A stretch of DNA of 64,000 bases from Temnothorax longispinosus (GCF_030848805.1 NC_092369.1:8035199-8099198); one strand, 5' to 3'. Numbered from the stretch's first letter, positions 50,693 through 62,800 are shown. Numbers and translations: made by a program. Notes: generated by a model not told the origin, from the letters alone.

Positions 50693-52758
50693 AAATGAAA
50701 TTAGATCAACGCACTAAATTTTGCAAATGTGATTGTTGAAATTTAAATTTGAAATTTTTTTCAAGGTAAATTCAATTGGTTGTCTTTTTTCTACAGCTTA
50801 TTAATCTTTGATATTAAATAACTTGATAATTAAGTTTTAAATTATTTATCATACAGTCAAAGAAAAATTTAATTAAAACTGATATAGGTACTTCTTCAGA
50901 TAATAATGAAGATTAATATGCATACTGTATCACTATTAATTCATGATTGATTCGCTAACAGTTTTAAATTATTAATTAGATTTTAATGTTTATATTAATT
51001 ATTTATATAGAATGAATAACACAGCTTAGCAAAGAAATATAAGAATCTCATTGATTTTCATTTACGCGAATTATGACTACAATTTGGAATTTACCTGTCG
51101 CGTGCCAATTAATGTTTCCTCACTTCAGCTTCATAAGTTCATATCTTTGCCTCTATTTATCCATATGTTTTATTTCATTATTTATCTGCCATATTTTATT
51201 AAAATGTATTGTCAAATTACATGCAAGTAAAAGTGTAAAATCCGCAATAACCATATGAACATCATTCGTACACCATTGAACATCATCGTTAAGATGTCAT
51301 TATTATATGAATTAATGAAGATTGACGTTTGATATTTTCCATTTTTGGTGTCTCGAAGTAATGCGGTACAAAGTCGCTGAAAGTAAATCGATAACGACCA
51401 GGACATACCGTATCCTAATCGATGGATCCAAGTTGGAACCTTCGTAGCATAAGACGATGCGATGTCGCGCTTAGATAAGCAAACGTTAATGAGAACGCTC
51501 CTTAAATGGTCTTGTAGTCATCGGATTCTTGAAGGGTTCCCACCCCGAAAGAGCAGGCCTGAGATGGGCAAATCTTCCGGGTCGATGCACGCGATAATTA
51601 CATCTACGATAAGCCGGATATATTCGATAGGTCGCGATTTTAATTATCACGGTTGAGAGGATTTGAAAAAGAAAAATGATGTCGCGTAATTGAGTGTAAA
51701 AATTAAAATTCTTGAAAAAAGAAATTATTTTTCTGAATATTTTACTTTTTCTCGAAGCAACAGAGATCTCTTTTGCAATGTTTGCACAAAGTTAGGGTAA
51801 AATAAGGAACTGGGAAAAACACGTGTCACTCTGAAGAACTGCATAATAGACGAGCAAACATCCGCACCGTATCGTTGATCCGATTAAATATTTGCCGATG
51901 GTTTTGAGAATTGATAAGATCGTGCGAAAACTTGCAATCCCCCAATACGAACCGAAGGTAGCAAGAATTATCCTCTAGAGCCACTCTGAGGCGAGTCATC
52001 CCCCGTGAAATTTGAAGCGCGTCCCTACCTTTTGAAGGACCTGACGTCGAGCTCCTTCGGCGTAATCTCATCTTTCGACGGATACTCCAACGTGATTTAT
52101 TCGGATTAAACGATTCCCCGTTCCCCCGTCTAGCGCTTATCCATCCACCCACGTCCTTCATCGTCGTTATTAAAGATCAGCGTGAAATTTTTCTCTCTTG
52201 CCGACCTCGCGACCCTCACGCTCGCTGCTCACATATCGAAAACTCGCGTTCTCCAGTGGTGGCAGAAGGAATTCGCGTGAGAAGGCGAGGAGGGATGGGG
52301 GAAGGAGAAATGACTACAGAAATTAAATTACGTTTCTGAGAAAAATTCCGTTCGGGCCAGAAACGGATAAAAAGACGGAGCGTGTTTGTCAAACGCGCGG
52401 CGACAATTTTGGCCGCATCCTTTTGTCTGCTGAAGCTACTTTAATGTATTTCCCGGTTGCGGCGAATGCTCACTTGCACTTCCGAGGACGCGAATAATCG
52501 TGATTTCACGGGGACATGAAGGAGATAACGTTAACCGCGAATATCTGGATACTATGCTCGACAAAGGACGAAACGGGTAAAAGGTTGATGAAAATTCATG
52601 AAGGCCGTGACCGTTATCATAATATATATTCCGTGTTACAAATTACGTTGTCTCTACTATTAACTAGCGTAATAATAGAGCTCGAACTTTGTTGGGACGT
52701 GTACGGACACGACGCTTATCCTTCGCGAGATCACTCGCAATGAGTCAAATTCGCCCTT

Positions 52759-52793
52759 ACATTTACAATTAGTATTAAACATTTACAATTAGT
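52759..52793. repeat. Two-copy tandem repeat acatttacaattagt
   Basis: The 15-base unit occurs exactly twice with a 20-base period. Confidence 0.75.
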
Positions 52794-53125
52794 GGAACCT
52801 GAAGCTTGACATTTCGATATGCCTTTAACACGAAAATATTTTGCATCACTATTATTTCTCGTAATTTTGTTTTATAAATTTCAACAAATATAAATTGTAA
52901 AAGCGTTCTATGATATTAATCAAATTAATCAATCAAACTGATCAATCTTTTATTTTATTTCGTCTATAATAGTTAAAATTTAAAATAAGAATTATGTACA
53001 ATTTTAATATAAAATATAACGATGAACAAATAGCAGAAATCATTATTTCCTGTCGTTAGTACACCAAGAGAAATTACGTAGAACATCTGTATTTATGTAG
53101 CGTGTAAAACTTTATCCGTATAATA

Positions 53126-53163
53126 GAGAAGAGAGAGCGAAAGAGAAAGAAAGAGAGAGAGAG
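53126..53163. repeat. Interrupted (GA)n microsatellite
   Basis: GA units interrupted by cgaa and aaag. Confidence 0.85.
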
Positions 53164-54285
53164 CTATCTTAATGGTGTCACCGTCGAATACTAATGTGTT
53201 TCAATTAAACTCCGCAAACATTGTAGCGTTTCTATTGCCATTTGCTTAATTATTTAGCCAATGAGCTTGATACCGCACGCATAATGACACTCCCGCAAAC
53301 ACTAAAGAATATACACCAAGTGGCGTATAATTGCAGGTAGTACCGTGTCGCAGTGAGGCAAAGTTCTAGCGCAATAGTGGAAGACATTTGAGGGTCTTTG
53401 GCCGAATTAGGGTCGAGGAAAGATGTCATCGCGGGGATACAATAATGATAGACATTAGCTCTTGAGGTTAAGAGCCTTATCGAGCAGCTGGGCAGCCCTC
53501 GTATAAATAAATTACTTTTGTTTTGACATTTGTACACGCCGATAGGCGAAGTTGTTAAAGAAGGCTCGAAATAGCGTACACGAATGGGGATTCCCCGCGT
53601 TATCAGCATTCTTCCTTTGCTTCTGTCGCGCTTTAATCGCGCCACGCATCTATTTCCCTGTTATTTCTCGTTAATGAATATTTTATCAAATTATAGTGAT
53701 AGCCTAAGTGATAAGCTACTTTATAATGAAATTCTATTTGCTAAACACGTGTATTATTTTAAATTTTATCAGAAGTACCGTAACATTTTAGAGAGAAATT
53801 GTGATACATATTATTTTTAGTGTGTTTCAAAATGCAATTTATAAATAAATCGTACATATACAATGTTCGCTGATTTTTACATTGAAGAAGTTACTTGCTT
53901 ACAATGTATGTTATATTCTTAATTTCTTATAAATTCTCTTTTTTTGAACGATATAGCATAGATCTATACAAATCCTTTAATTTTCGATGCTAAATAATAA
54001 TTGTCAGTATTTAGTCACTAAAATAATCACGATAAAACAATAATCTTAATTCGCTCTGCAGTATCTATGCTTTGAAGTGATATTCGGTGTTAGAATAGAC
54101 CAGATTAGAATATAGGCGCTTTGTATTCGAGCCTCTCGCGAAACGAGGATAGTTGCACGATGGTTTGGCGCCTCTATATCCGTTTTATTATGACGGGCTT
54201 ACGGCTCGTCAGTGCTACAGAGGTTTCTGTGTAACGCCGCGATCCTCTTCCTGGTACATGCATTAGCGCACAATGGGCATTACAC

Positions 54286-54313
54286 GGTAGCTCGCTATTC
54301 GCGGCGAGCTGCC
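54286..54313. repeat. Hairpin ggtagctcgc/gcgagctgcc
   Basis: Ten-base arms with one G-T-type mismatch and an 8-base loop, just upstream of the strong acceptor-like site at 54347. Confidence 0.5.
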
Positions 54314-54347
54314 ACGGCTACTATCGTCCCTTTTCATACCTTTTCAG

Positions 54348-54560
54348 CCGGCTAAAACGATGACTCGCCACTTTGTACCTACAGAAGGGGCGCGAATCAC
54401 GAACTCCCTTCGAAAACTCCCCGGTGTCGAAACCCGGAAGGGAGGAGGGCGCCCCGAGAGAAGAAAAATGTCCCTACCGTCCGATACATACGGAAGGACG
54501 CCGACCTCGACGGTGCGTGAGAAGGCGGAAGCACACGTGCGTATACGAGCGGAGCCGTAA
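54348..54560 (+). CDS. Candidate 3' or internal exon behind a strong acceptor, unknown gene
   Basis: The segment follows cccttttcataccttttcag, the best acceptor-like site I found in the window. Read in phase 0 it is open for 70 codons to a TAA at 54558-54560. The translation is polar and basic, with Pro/Ser/Thr-rich parts (SLPSDTYGRTPTSTVREKAE), plausible for a disordered protein tail. An ATG lies five codons in, so it could also carry a start. A GTGCGT inside the frame could act as a donor. The GC-rich composition keeps the other strand and a second plus-strand frame open too, which lowers confidence. No family is recognised. Confidence 0.3.
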   Translation, partial: PAKTMTRHFVPTEGARITNSLRKLPGVETRKGGGRPERRKMSLPSDTYGRTPTSTVREKAEAHVRIRAEP

Positions 54561-55429
54561 ATCAAGTCGTCGGCAAGAGTGCATCGATCTATCTCGATCC
54601 AGATCGCGTTCACGGATCGCGAGCAGGGTGAATCTGGGTAATTGCTACGCACGAATATTCTTGGGCGAGAGAAACTCGACCGCGTTATAAAATCGTTAAG
54701 AGTTCTCTCAATTCAATAATATCATGGTGTAAAACACTGATTTTTCTTTAAACACGACAGCGTCTGCGACAATACACGTTTAATAACGCCGTATTGCACG
54801 GTGCCCTCCCTCGTGTACGGCAATTCGCGATTTTCAGAGAGATTGTCGAGCGACAAAGTGTCAGTCGCGATTGTGTCCAGCGAAATGGCACAGATATGTA
54901 TACCTCTCCATTACGAGACGGTCAAACGTAGTGCGCGCACTCAAGTGTTCACCTGTGCCGTGTGCAAATCCCCACAGGGTCTCCACCTATGCACATTGTG
55001 TACGAAACATATATACGTATACGCGCGTGCGCGCGCGCACGTACAATCCGCTTGGCTTCTCGACAACGGTTGTAACTGAGCACTGGCGCGGATGAATTTG
55101 CAGATAAGTACTCGCCGATGGCTAGCTATCCTATCGCCATAAATTACAGTCGCAAATTTACGACCGTAAAGCTGATTACGGTACCGGTCGCATGATAAAC
55201 ATGAAGCACAGTACAAAGAAATTGTCTCCTCGGTTTAAAGGCGATCTTTCCGAACGTAATTAACGTTAATATTTATCTTAATGAATTCTGAACTAATGGA
55301 AAGCATTCAATATATTTCTTGCACATATTTTCTGTTTGCCATTAAAAGCATTCCTAAAAAAACAGTGGTGCAGCAATTACGCTGATACCGTCTCACGTAC
55401 AGATTTTATTTCGCGAATATTTGAAAAAA

Positions 55430-55950
55430 AAATCGAAATACAAAACGAGCCAACGCAACCCTCGCGAAAAGCATGCTGTCGCAAAGCGTTGTCGCGCTCG
55501 ATGTCGCTACGAGCTTTTCCGGCGCTTTGAAAGCGCTACGAAGCCATTATTCTCGTCTCTCGCGTTGCGTTCGGGCGTAACACGTCGATGCGTCTCGATG
55601 ACAACGAGCGTGTCTCTCGATCGCGTTTCGTGCCCGGAGGGGTTTCTCTCTGATAGAGAGAGGAAGAGAGAGAGAAAGAGAGAGAGAGAGCGCGTACATC
55701 GAGATCGATCGATTGGTTTGCCAGCAAACGGAGCGACAGCCAATTCGACGAGAGGATTTGACGTGTAATCGTCCGAATCGCCGTAGGCTATTCGGACGCA
55801 ATTCGGCCGCGCGCCGGTTAACTCTTCCCCTATCGGTCTTCTATTTTTCTCGGTGTCTGATAGCCGCGATGACAGTCGCGGAGAGGATGCGTGCGTGTGC
55901 TCAACAGCCTGCGGATAGCAACTCGCAGTTAGTGATGGTAATATAGGTAT
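55430..55950. other. CpG-rich block with (GA)n, possible promoter
   Basis: A CpG-rich block with open frames on both strands, none convincing, interrupted by a (GA)n run (about 55650-55690). It ends near GTGATG|GTAATA, a weak donor-like site at about 55938. It may be a 5' exon or promoter, or simply a GC-rich islet. Confidence 0.3.
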
Positions 55951-56246
55951 TTTTGTGCGATACAATGAGTACTTGATACATCGTGCGTTAATTTTCCGCA
56001 AGTTTTAGCCGTCGTCGAAGGAATTTTAAATGTTACCAAAGAAAATATTTAAGTGGGTCTTTAAAAATATCATCGTCTTATTATTTTAAGTGCTCTTTAA
56101 GATAATCCTAACATGAATTATCGTGCATATCTGATGTCTTTTTAAAGGATTCTTGCGGATTTGTGGTAATGCGGAGATTCTAAAACACAGACAGCGATAT
56201 TTTTTTGTACTGTTTTCGTACTTGATTTACTTAAATATATGTAAAT

Positions 56247-56441
56247 TTGACGAAGAGTTATCCTAAATCACTGTCGCACTCGCGTATACATTCGAGAAGC
56301 GAATCCGATGATAGAAAATCGAGACGTTTGAAACCGGAGCGTCAAAGCGGCGACATTAGCTCGAGCAGAAACGAAACAGCCGAGAGAGCGGAAAATATAT
56401 ATCGAGAACGAAATCGAGAGGGGAACATCCCGGTTCGGTGA
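56247..56441 (+). CDS. Candidate exon encoding a Ser/Arg/Glu-rich segment, unknown
   Basis: An open frame of about 64 codons ends in TGA at 56439-56441. The translation is rich in Ser, Arg, Glu and Asp (HSRIHSRSESDDRKSRR and then RERNREGN), the look of a disordered or SR-type region. No ATG opens it, so it would be an internal or last exon. The upstream AG (gacgaag) is a poor acceptor, and a possible donor GTTCG|GTGATG sits at the 3' end. It could be chance, since CG- and GA-rich words translate into Ser/Arg/Glu. Confidence 0.22.
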   Translation: MTKSYPKSLSHSRIHSRSESDDRKSRRLKPERQSGDISSSRNETAERAENIYRERNREGNIPVR

Positions 56442-56908
56442 TGTTTCAGTTATAATTCACTCCGGTAAAATGTCTATATCTCGCCACGCGCGATGTCGAA
56501 AAGTGAGAGCACGTTCGTATCCGTATCGTGCATGCTAACGAATTCCGACTGAATGGGATGAATAATCCGCGGTCTGAGTTGAAACGCGCAAAAATTACGA
56601 AAAAGATCACGAAAATGAAACCTCTCTCGCGGTAATGACGTTGCAAAATGCAGTCATATGCAATGTAGCTGAGAAATCGCGCGATGATGTCTACGCGCAT
56701 GTATTGGAGTTATTAGGTGATATTTAAGTTAATAAGATTTATATAAAAATTTTTTTAAATAAAAATTTTTTGAACAATCTATCCAGCAACTTAATCACTC
56801 ATCCAAACTTGTCAATTAACCGCGAATATTACGCAACCAAAATTTTTATCAATACTGTAAAACTGAATGATTTTATATTTTTCAGTATAAAATATTTTGA
56901 AACGTTGC

Positions 56909-57090
56909 CACTTATACATATATGGAAGGGTAAAAACCAGAGTGGTGTAAGTCAAATTTTTTTAAATATTTTCTCGTGTGCATAGATGCAATTTATATAT
57001 CGTACAGATTGCATCTATGCACACGAAAAAATATTTAAAAAAAATTGACTTACACTACTCTGGTTTTTACTCCTCCATATATTTAGCAGT
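56909..57090. mobile_element. MITE-like fold-back repeat with about 75-base arms
   Basis: The left arm (56916-56992) and right arm (57008-57082) are near-perfect reverse complements. They share gtaaaaaccagagt, gtgtaagtcaa, the run through aaatattt and cgtgtgcatagatgcaat, around a 15-base spacer. The pairing weakens outward to 56909 and 57090. The outer ends are catatatgga and tccatatat, so a TA-type target duplication is possible. The high arm identity suggests a recent insertion compared with the other elements here. No protein is encoded. Confidence 0.7.
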
Positions 57091-57136
57091 TTTTTTGGAT
57101 CTGTGATGTGTCGTAAAGTCGTGAAATTTTAAGTGT

Positions 57137-57155
57137 TCTCTCTCTCTCTCTCTCT
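57137..57155. repeat. (TC)n microsatellite
   Basis: About nine TC units shortly after the fold-back repeat. Confidence 0.85.
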
Positions 57156-57159
57156 ATTG

Positions 57160-60100
57160 ATAAATTAATGATTTTATTCTTGTAGCTTGAGCGTTTCGTA
57201 ACAACGTCGACATGAAATAGAAACTAAGGCTAAAGTTTGGTTGCTATCTTGCAATTTTTCGCAAAAATGAGATCTAAGTCACGAATGCGAAAGTATCAGA
57301 TCACATGATATTCCGTTAATTAAAAACCAAACTCGGACAAATTGATGAGAAAAACCCATGCTGTAATGCACATACAACCGAGAGTAGAAGGGCTATTTTT
57401 GATTCGAAAACTAGGTTACTCAAACAGTTTCTGAACTGAGAGCAACGCCTCTATATTATACGTATCCTTCGTAGATTTGTGCGGAATTTTTTCACGCGTA
57501 TTTACCAATAATTATCTATTAGTATTGTATTTTATTATACTCTGTTGATTTATATGATAGAATAGTCTGTTTACAATTCTTCTCGCTAAATTCTACTTTA
57601 AATACATAAATAATTATACGTTAGTTTTAGTTTTCGATCGTATTGTTTTCAAAAATAAATCACTTTAGAGAATATCTTTTCTCTTAAACATCTCTTATTC
57701 CAAAGAAATGTGTACTTGCTGCGAGAAGCAATGATCGTTTTCTGATATCAGTGTAAACATCAGAAAATCTCGTACTGCCGCGTGTATCCGTATGAAAGCA
57801 TCGGTAGCCTCTTTCGGTCGAGGAAAGAATCTTCCCGTTAAAAATAAACGCGAGAGGCAAGAGATTAAGCTCCAGCTAAACTCCACGTCCGACGTGAAAC
57901 GCCGCGGGACGTCGAAACTAGATGAATAAAATAACAAAAGCATAAGTACAGAAATCGCTGCGCCGAGCTGGCTTGAAGTCGATCCTGTCAGAACAATAAT
58001 TTATCATTTTTCCGACATTATATAGTCACGGTTATGAGATTAGGGGTGAATTCACCACGTCAACAGAGGGCAAAGCAAAACTGTAGGAAGATTATTAAGA
58101 ATATTATAATTGATATAGAAAACATTTATAAAACATTTTGTCATCCTTTATACTTTATATAATAATTAATATACTACGATATTAATTATATTTAAAAGTC
58201 GATAATACCTCTGAAAAATTGCACGATAGTGTCATATTACTGTCATAGTGATGATATACAGATTCTTTAATATCAAAGAGAAAAATTAAAGATAATATTT
58301 ATATAGATTAAAATTTACGCACGATTGAATTTCGCTTGACTTTTAAATGATTTACTTAAAACGTACAGCCTTTATTATTTTTTTCCTTGGATAAATTGCA
58401 CAGTTACTTTTGCACTCTATCGATGGAATTCGCAGAATCCGTCGGTATAACTCTCATTGGAGTAGGCGCCATCGATCAAACTTGGCCAAGTGGCTGCCAA
58501 TCGAGTCGAACCTTCTCGAGTGCGTAACTCCATTGGTGGCTGAACGACATTTATCTTCTTCCACGACGGAAAACATTTTCGACATTATCGCTCGTCGTCG
58601 CATATATGATGCCGATGCCGCGTTCTGTCTTAAACTAGATTTATAATAAATTTTAGAAAATCGATCTAAAACTCAAAACTAACAAAATGTAATAAGTGGC
58701 TGTACCTGTGTATCAAGAGAGTATTTATCTTTTCTAATGCTAATTTTTATTGATTTTTTATTTTATAGGAAAATTACAGTAAAACAATTTCCAGTTATTT
58801 TCGATCGATTTTTCAATATAATATCATCTAGATATGTCATTTGCCAGTTCTAAACCTATGATCCGCGAACGAGGAGGATATAAATAAGCGACAGTTCTTG
58901 AAATTTTCATATACGAAGAATCTCTAAGTTTGAAGCATCATTCATAATCACAGAAAAGGAGCAAAAAATGCTCGGGATATGAAGTTCGCCTTAAATCGAA
59001 TTTCGTATCTCTGTTAACTTCCTTTTTCTTTGCAAAATCTACTTTGTTAACAAACTTTCTGGAGTATACGAAGAAAAGTCTTGGGTACGTCGCCTAATTT
59101 TATCTAAGCTTAATTTAAATATATATATGCGTAATTCCTAAGAATACTAGTTGAAAAGAAAAGTTTTAAAGAAAAGAAAAGTTCCAAGAAGAAGTTGCCA
59201 GCGAAAACGTTAATTAATTTTAATCGAAGTTTCTCTTGAACTTTATTTAATTCTTTACTATCCAAATTTGATTGAAAAGATCAATGTCTGTAAATCAGGG
59301 GACAAGAATAACAACTAATTGTAAGAGAAAGGTAGAAGATACTTCACGAAAAAAGTTTGAGAAGTCCCGATCGCTGCGGCGAAAGAGTCTGGATCAACGC
59401 ACCGCGCATAACGAGAACGCGCAAAGTGAGAGTCCATGGGGGTCCGCGACTGGGTCCGCCAGGAATAGAAACCCGCGCTTATATAGTCGGCGACTTTTAG
59501 TCGTGGACTCTGAGTCAGACGCGAGGATTCCGTCTGGGAACTCGCACTCTCGCCAGCCCATCGGTTGCTCTCGGCAAATTTCTTTCTTTCCGCGCTTTCG
59601 TTTCATGCTCTCATATATGCCTTAGGCTACGTTCAAAGAGTTGGAAAAATTGTTAGAATATTTAACTCCGAATCTAGTAATGTCAAGGAAGTAGATTTAA
59701 AATTTCGATGGGCAGTATTAAGGAATTACATGATTTGAAATCAAGTAAAAACACTGCAATCCAAATAGACAGCTCATATGTCTTTCGATGTCGCAAACGT
59801 ATAATATAAAATATATATTTCTGAGTTTATGTACTATAGAGTTTATCCATGCTATAACTGTAACAATTCGATTTCAACGTAGCTATATTATATAGTGGTA
59901 CAAAATATAACAGTTGCACGATGAATAAGAAAAGTTAGATTTGAAAGGTATAAAAAGCGTTATATACCGTCGTCTCGTAAACGTGAAACTGCATGACGAT
60001 CAACATTCAGTAGCAACGGCTCTCGTTTATTTCGATGCGGATTGCTAGTCCAGCAAACACAAAAGAGCTTATAATATTAATAATTCTACTTCGCTGCTAT

Positions 60101-60540
60101 TATCATATTTGGCGATGTTAGTGTAACACAATTTCCTCGAATAAACATCACGGTTACGATTCGTTGCGTTGCGTTTACAGCGCGCAACCAAAATTAACAG
60201 TTAACATAAGCGCGATTATTACGCCATGAATAGCGCGAATAAAATATCCTCGCTCTGTTTGCTCAGTTTGCTGCAATTTAATATAAGCGGCTATAAGCGG
60301 CATAATTTTCGCAAATCTCAATCCCGAGGCTATACTGACGAATGAAAATGATCCCCGTGTTTATTGGCAGTCTCTTGGAAAATTATGAATTGCTATTATG
60401 CGACAAACAGTCATTCGTTATTAATACCATGGCTATCATTACAATCCCTAAAATTTAATTTTCGAATTTAATTACAAATATTAGGTTTGGTAATATCAGT
60501 GCGCTGGAATATAAATTGATGGTAAATTGATGAAAACACG
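57160..60540. other. AT-rich non-coding stretch
   Basis: No supported gene. The plus-strand frame at 59272-59625 is Arg/Ser/Asn-rich and begins after an AG with a poor pyrimidine tract. A TATA-like tatatag lies at 59480-59486 within it. I judge it a chance frame. A CpG-richer patch at 58410-58640 is similarly inconclusive. Confidence 0.4.
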
Positions 60541-60636
60541 AATATAACACTGTAAATCCAAATGTGTATTACGTCTATACGCATAAACGTTTAAAAATGA
60601 CACATTTGACTGAAGCTCGTTTTACATGTTTTGTTG

Positions 60637-60653
60637 CGTGTTAAATTAACACG
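60637..60653. repeat. Perfect 17-base palindrome inside the MITE
   Basis: cgtgttaaattaacacg is self-complementary around a single central base. It sits near the left side of the element's centre. Confidence 0.7.
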
Positions 60654-60681
60654 TTTAATCATATTAATACGTTCAACCGTG

Positions 60682-60699
60682 TTAAATGACGTCATTTAA
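60682..60699. promoter_or_regulatory. 18-base palindrome with a full CRE core TGACGTCA
   Basis: ttaaatgacgtcatttaa is a perfect palindrome centred on TGACGTCA, the full consensus for CREB/ATF-type bZIP factors. It lies inside the MITE at 60548-60758, so it may be a binding site brought in by the element or just part of its fold. Confidence 0.45.
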
Positions 60700-60959
60700 A
60701 ACGGCAAAAAATGTGTAAGAAGAGCTTTAGTTAAAATATCGCACTTGGATTTGCAGTGAACTTCTCACTGAGCTTAGATTTCAATGCTATCACACAGAAA
60801 CGAACAGAGATCACCAAAAATGATCTCTATTTTATTGTGACAATTGACGCGCGCGCGCGAGCTACGTTTCCTCGTACTGGCGACATTAAGTATTCAATTC
60901 TCCGAGATTATAATGAATTCGAGATGTTTGATTTTGCAGTTGGATGTGTAGATTGACGC

Positions 60960-61560
60960 GATTCAGAATCTTGATAACGTAGGCGCGAAATTCGTCGTTG
61001 AAGGGAGGAAAGGAGCGAGAGGGAGAAGCGGAAGCGGCTTCGCGGGGAGGGCGAACAGCGGCGATTTCCGTAACGGTCTTCACAAACGGGGCGCATTTAA
61101 ACTTTTCCAATTCCCCGGCATTTCATTTCCCAGATGGTCGAAGCTTCGTCCGGACGACGCGTTTGCTTCGCGCGCTCGTTTCTTTTCCCGGTTTCTCTCG
61201 CCTGACGATGGCCGCCGCGTCTCGAAACGTTTTCGAGAAAAGTTCTCCACGACGCCGGGGTCCTCCATCCTCCGACATATTCCTGCTCCCTTCGTCCTCG
61301 CAGATGTCTCGTTCGTCGTCGCGAACTGTCACGGTGTGAACCGGGCTTAAAACTTTCTCCGTACATCCGTTCGTTTTTCTCTTCATCTTTCCCTTCGAGC
61401 GGGGTTGTCAACCGTACCGGGGATTTGGCATTGGCCTTCGTCGTCTAGTCTAGTCCCTCCTCTGTTCCTCGTCTGATCCGTCGTTACCACGAAAGGAATA
61501 CACTCCGCAACGTGTCGTCTCTCTCGGGCCTGTTCTCCGAAGCCATTTTTGTATTTTATC
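60960..61560. other. GC-rich islet
   Basis: Frames are open on both strands for about 90-113 codons, Arg/Ser-rich as expected from composition. No splice-bounded exon is convincing. It contains the left copy of a local repeat (61403-61450). Confidence 0.35.
61403..61450 (+). repeat. Local dispersed repeat, left copy
   Basis: ggttgtcaaccgt, a short spacer, then ttggcattggccttcgtc and gtctagtc. The same order of words occurs at 62740-62800 with a longer spacer. The second block differs at 2 of 26 positions. Confidence 0.65.
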
Positions 61561-61719
61561 CTCAGCTGCGAATTTATTTCTCGCAACGACGGGTATTTCA
61601 GGAATCGTGACAAGACAGATATGTTCTTACATATGTCTGGAATTCGCATTTATTTGAAATAAATTCGCACGATCTCAATTTTTGTCTAATAAGTAATAAT
61701 TTTGATATCTGCATTTCGC

Positions 61720-61761
61720 AATATAATCTACTTATAACAAAATATAATCTACTTATAACAG
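61720..61761. repeat. 21-base tandem duplication
   Basis: The unit beginning aatataatctacttataac is repeated with one difference, at its last base. Confidence 0.85.
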
Positions 61762-61769
61762 AATAGTTT

Positions 61770-62690
61770 ATAAAGACAAAATGGGAAAGATGAATTATTA
61801 ATATCGTACAGATTAGTTTTAAATTTAACATCGTAAATCTCTGTCTCGGTTTTTATTATTCTCGTTATTTCAAGGCAGACGCCAGAGATACACTTTTATT
61901 TATGTATATAATGCGATCATACATTTGTATTCCCGTATAATCTTGGGTCTTAGTTACACGCGCCCTGATGCAGCTGTAATAAATAAAACCTCTTCTCCTC
62001 GTTGCTCTCTTTTCTCCACTACATCTCGAAGAAAAATTTTTATACATTTTATTATTAAATGCACCAATAGTTTTCCACAGTTTTCTGCAAACGGTTCTAA
62101 AGTTTTTTGCTCATACTCATAAATAACTTATTCAATTTTTATTATCATTGACTTTTGAAAATTTTATTATACATTTTGATTGTTTTAAATCGTAAAATTT
62201 AAAATTATATAATACAACGGGAGAAATTTAAAATAGTGTTTGCGATATAAAATAACACGTAGTTCAAAATTGCGTTTATAATACAAAATTATAATAAAAA
62301 TTTTTACGAATTAATAAAAAAGAAAAAATTTTAAACAGATTGGTTAAATTCTGTTTAGTGTTAAAAATAAGCGTATTTATTCATCGGAACCAAATGTAAA
62401 TTTATAACATTTAAATCATTCTGTTTTAGCATTTTCTTATATAAATATTGAATGAATAAATACAAGAGCGATTTTGAACTGTATTTGCGATTTTAAATCG
62501 CAGACACGATTTTATATCTCGTGCGATTTTGCAATTAAAAATCAAATTGCATATCGCATATTGCGATTCAAGAAAACCAATTGTGGTGCTAGCGATATAT
62601 CGCAAAATCGCACAACCCTAAGTGACATCCGATAAGACTCATTCTTCAACCGTTACGCGTTATCTCGCATCGTCGCGATAAATTCTCCAT
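61770..62690. other. AT-rich interval between the two repeat copies
   Basis: No supported gene. From about 62465 to 62605 words such as gcgatttt, aaatcgca and atatcgc recur in both orientations, and the run ends at atcgcacaaccctaag. An inverted pair gtatttattcat (62383-62394) and atgaataaatac (about 62452-62463) brackets part of it. This may be the degraded end of a small transposon. Confidence 0.4.
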
Positions 62691-62694
62691 CAGT

Positions 62695-62715
62695 GAGAGC
62701 ATCATATATGCTCTC
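62695..62715. repeat. Hairpin gagagcat/atgctctc
   Basis: Eight-base perfect arms around a catat loop, just left of the right repeat copy. Confidence 0.55.
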
Positions 62716-62739
62716 TTTCTTATTCACTATATCTCCCGA

Positions 62740-62800
62740 GGTTGTCAACCGTCTCGTCGCGAATCCTGAGATACTTGGCATTGGCCCTCGTCGTCTGGTC
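62740..62800 (+). repeat. Local dispersed repeat, right copy
   Basis: ggttgtcaaccgt, a 22-base spacer, then ttggcattggccctcgtc and gtctggtc, matching 61403-61450 in the same orientation. The pair is about 1.34 kb apart, which may reflect duplication or two insertions of a short repeat. Confidence 0.65.

Larger units (their letters stand above)
46900..54240. other. Non-coding stretch with microsatellites
   Basis: No firm gene. Plus-strand frames at 47419-47724 and 47721-48017 are fair in composition, and acceptor-like sites end at about 47649 and 47818, but no complete exon with both boundaries could be defined. A patch at 49780-50120 with cgtaattagg, gcgtattaatt and similar homeodomain-type sites might be regulatory. 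A GC-rich islet lies at 48840-49140. Confidence 0.35.
60548..60758. mobile_element. MITE with matching terminal inverted repeats
   Basis: The left end cactgtaaatccaaatgtg (60548-60566) is mirrored by the right end, whose reverse complement is cactgcaaatccaagtgcg (60740-60758). The interior also pairs: actgaagctcgttttaca on the left matches the reverse complement of tgtaagaagagctttagt on the right, so the element is a nearly full-length fold-back of 211 bases, with about 30 extra bases in the left arm. It carries no coding frame. Both ends are bordered by aa, and no longer target duplication is visible. The superfamily cannot be set from this. Confidence 0.65.

Noticed and set aside
59272..59625. 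117-codon plus-strand frame rich in Arg, Ser and Asn
   Set aside because: No ATG context or good acceptor, and the composition is explained by AG- and CG-rich words.
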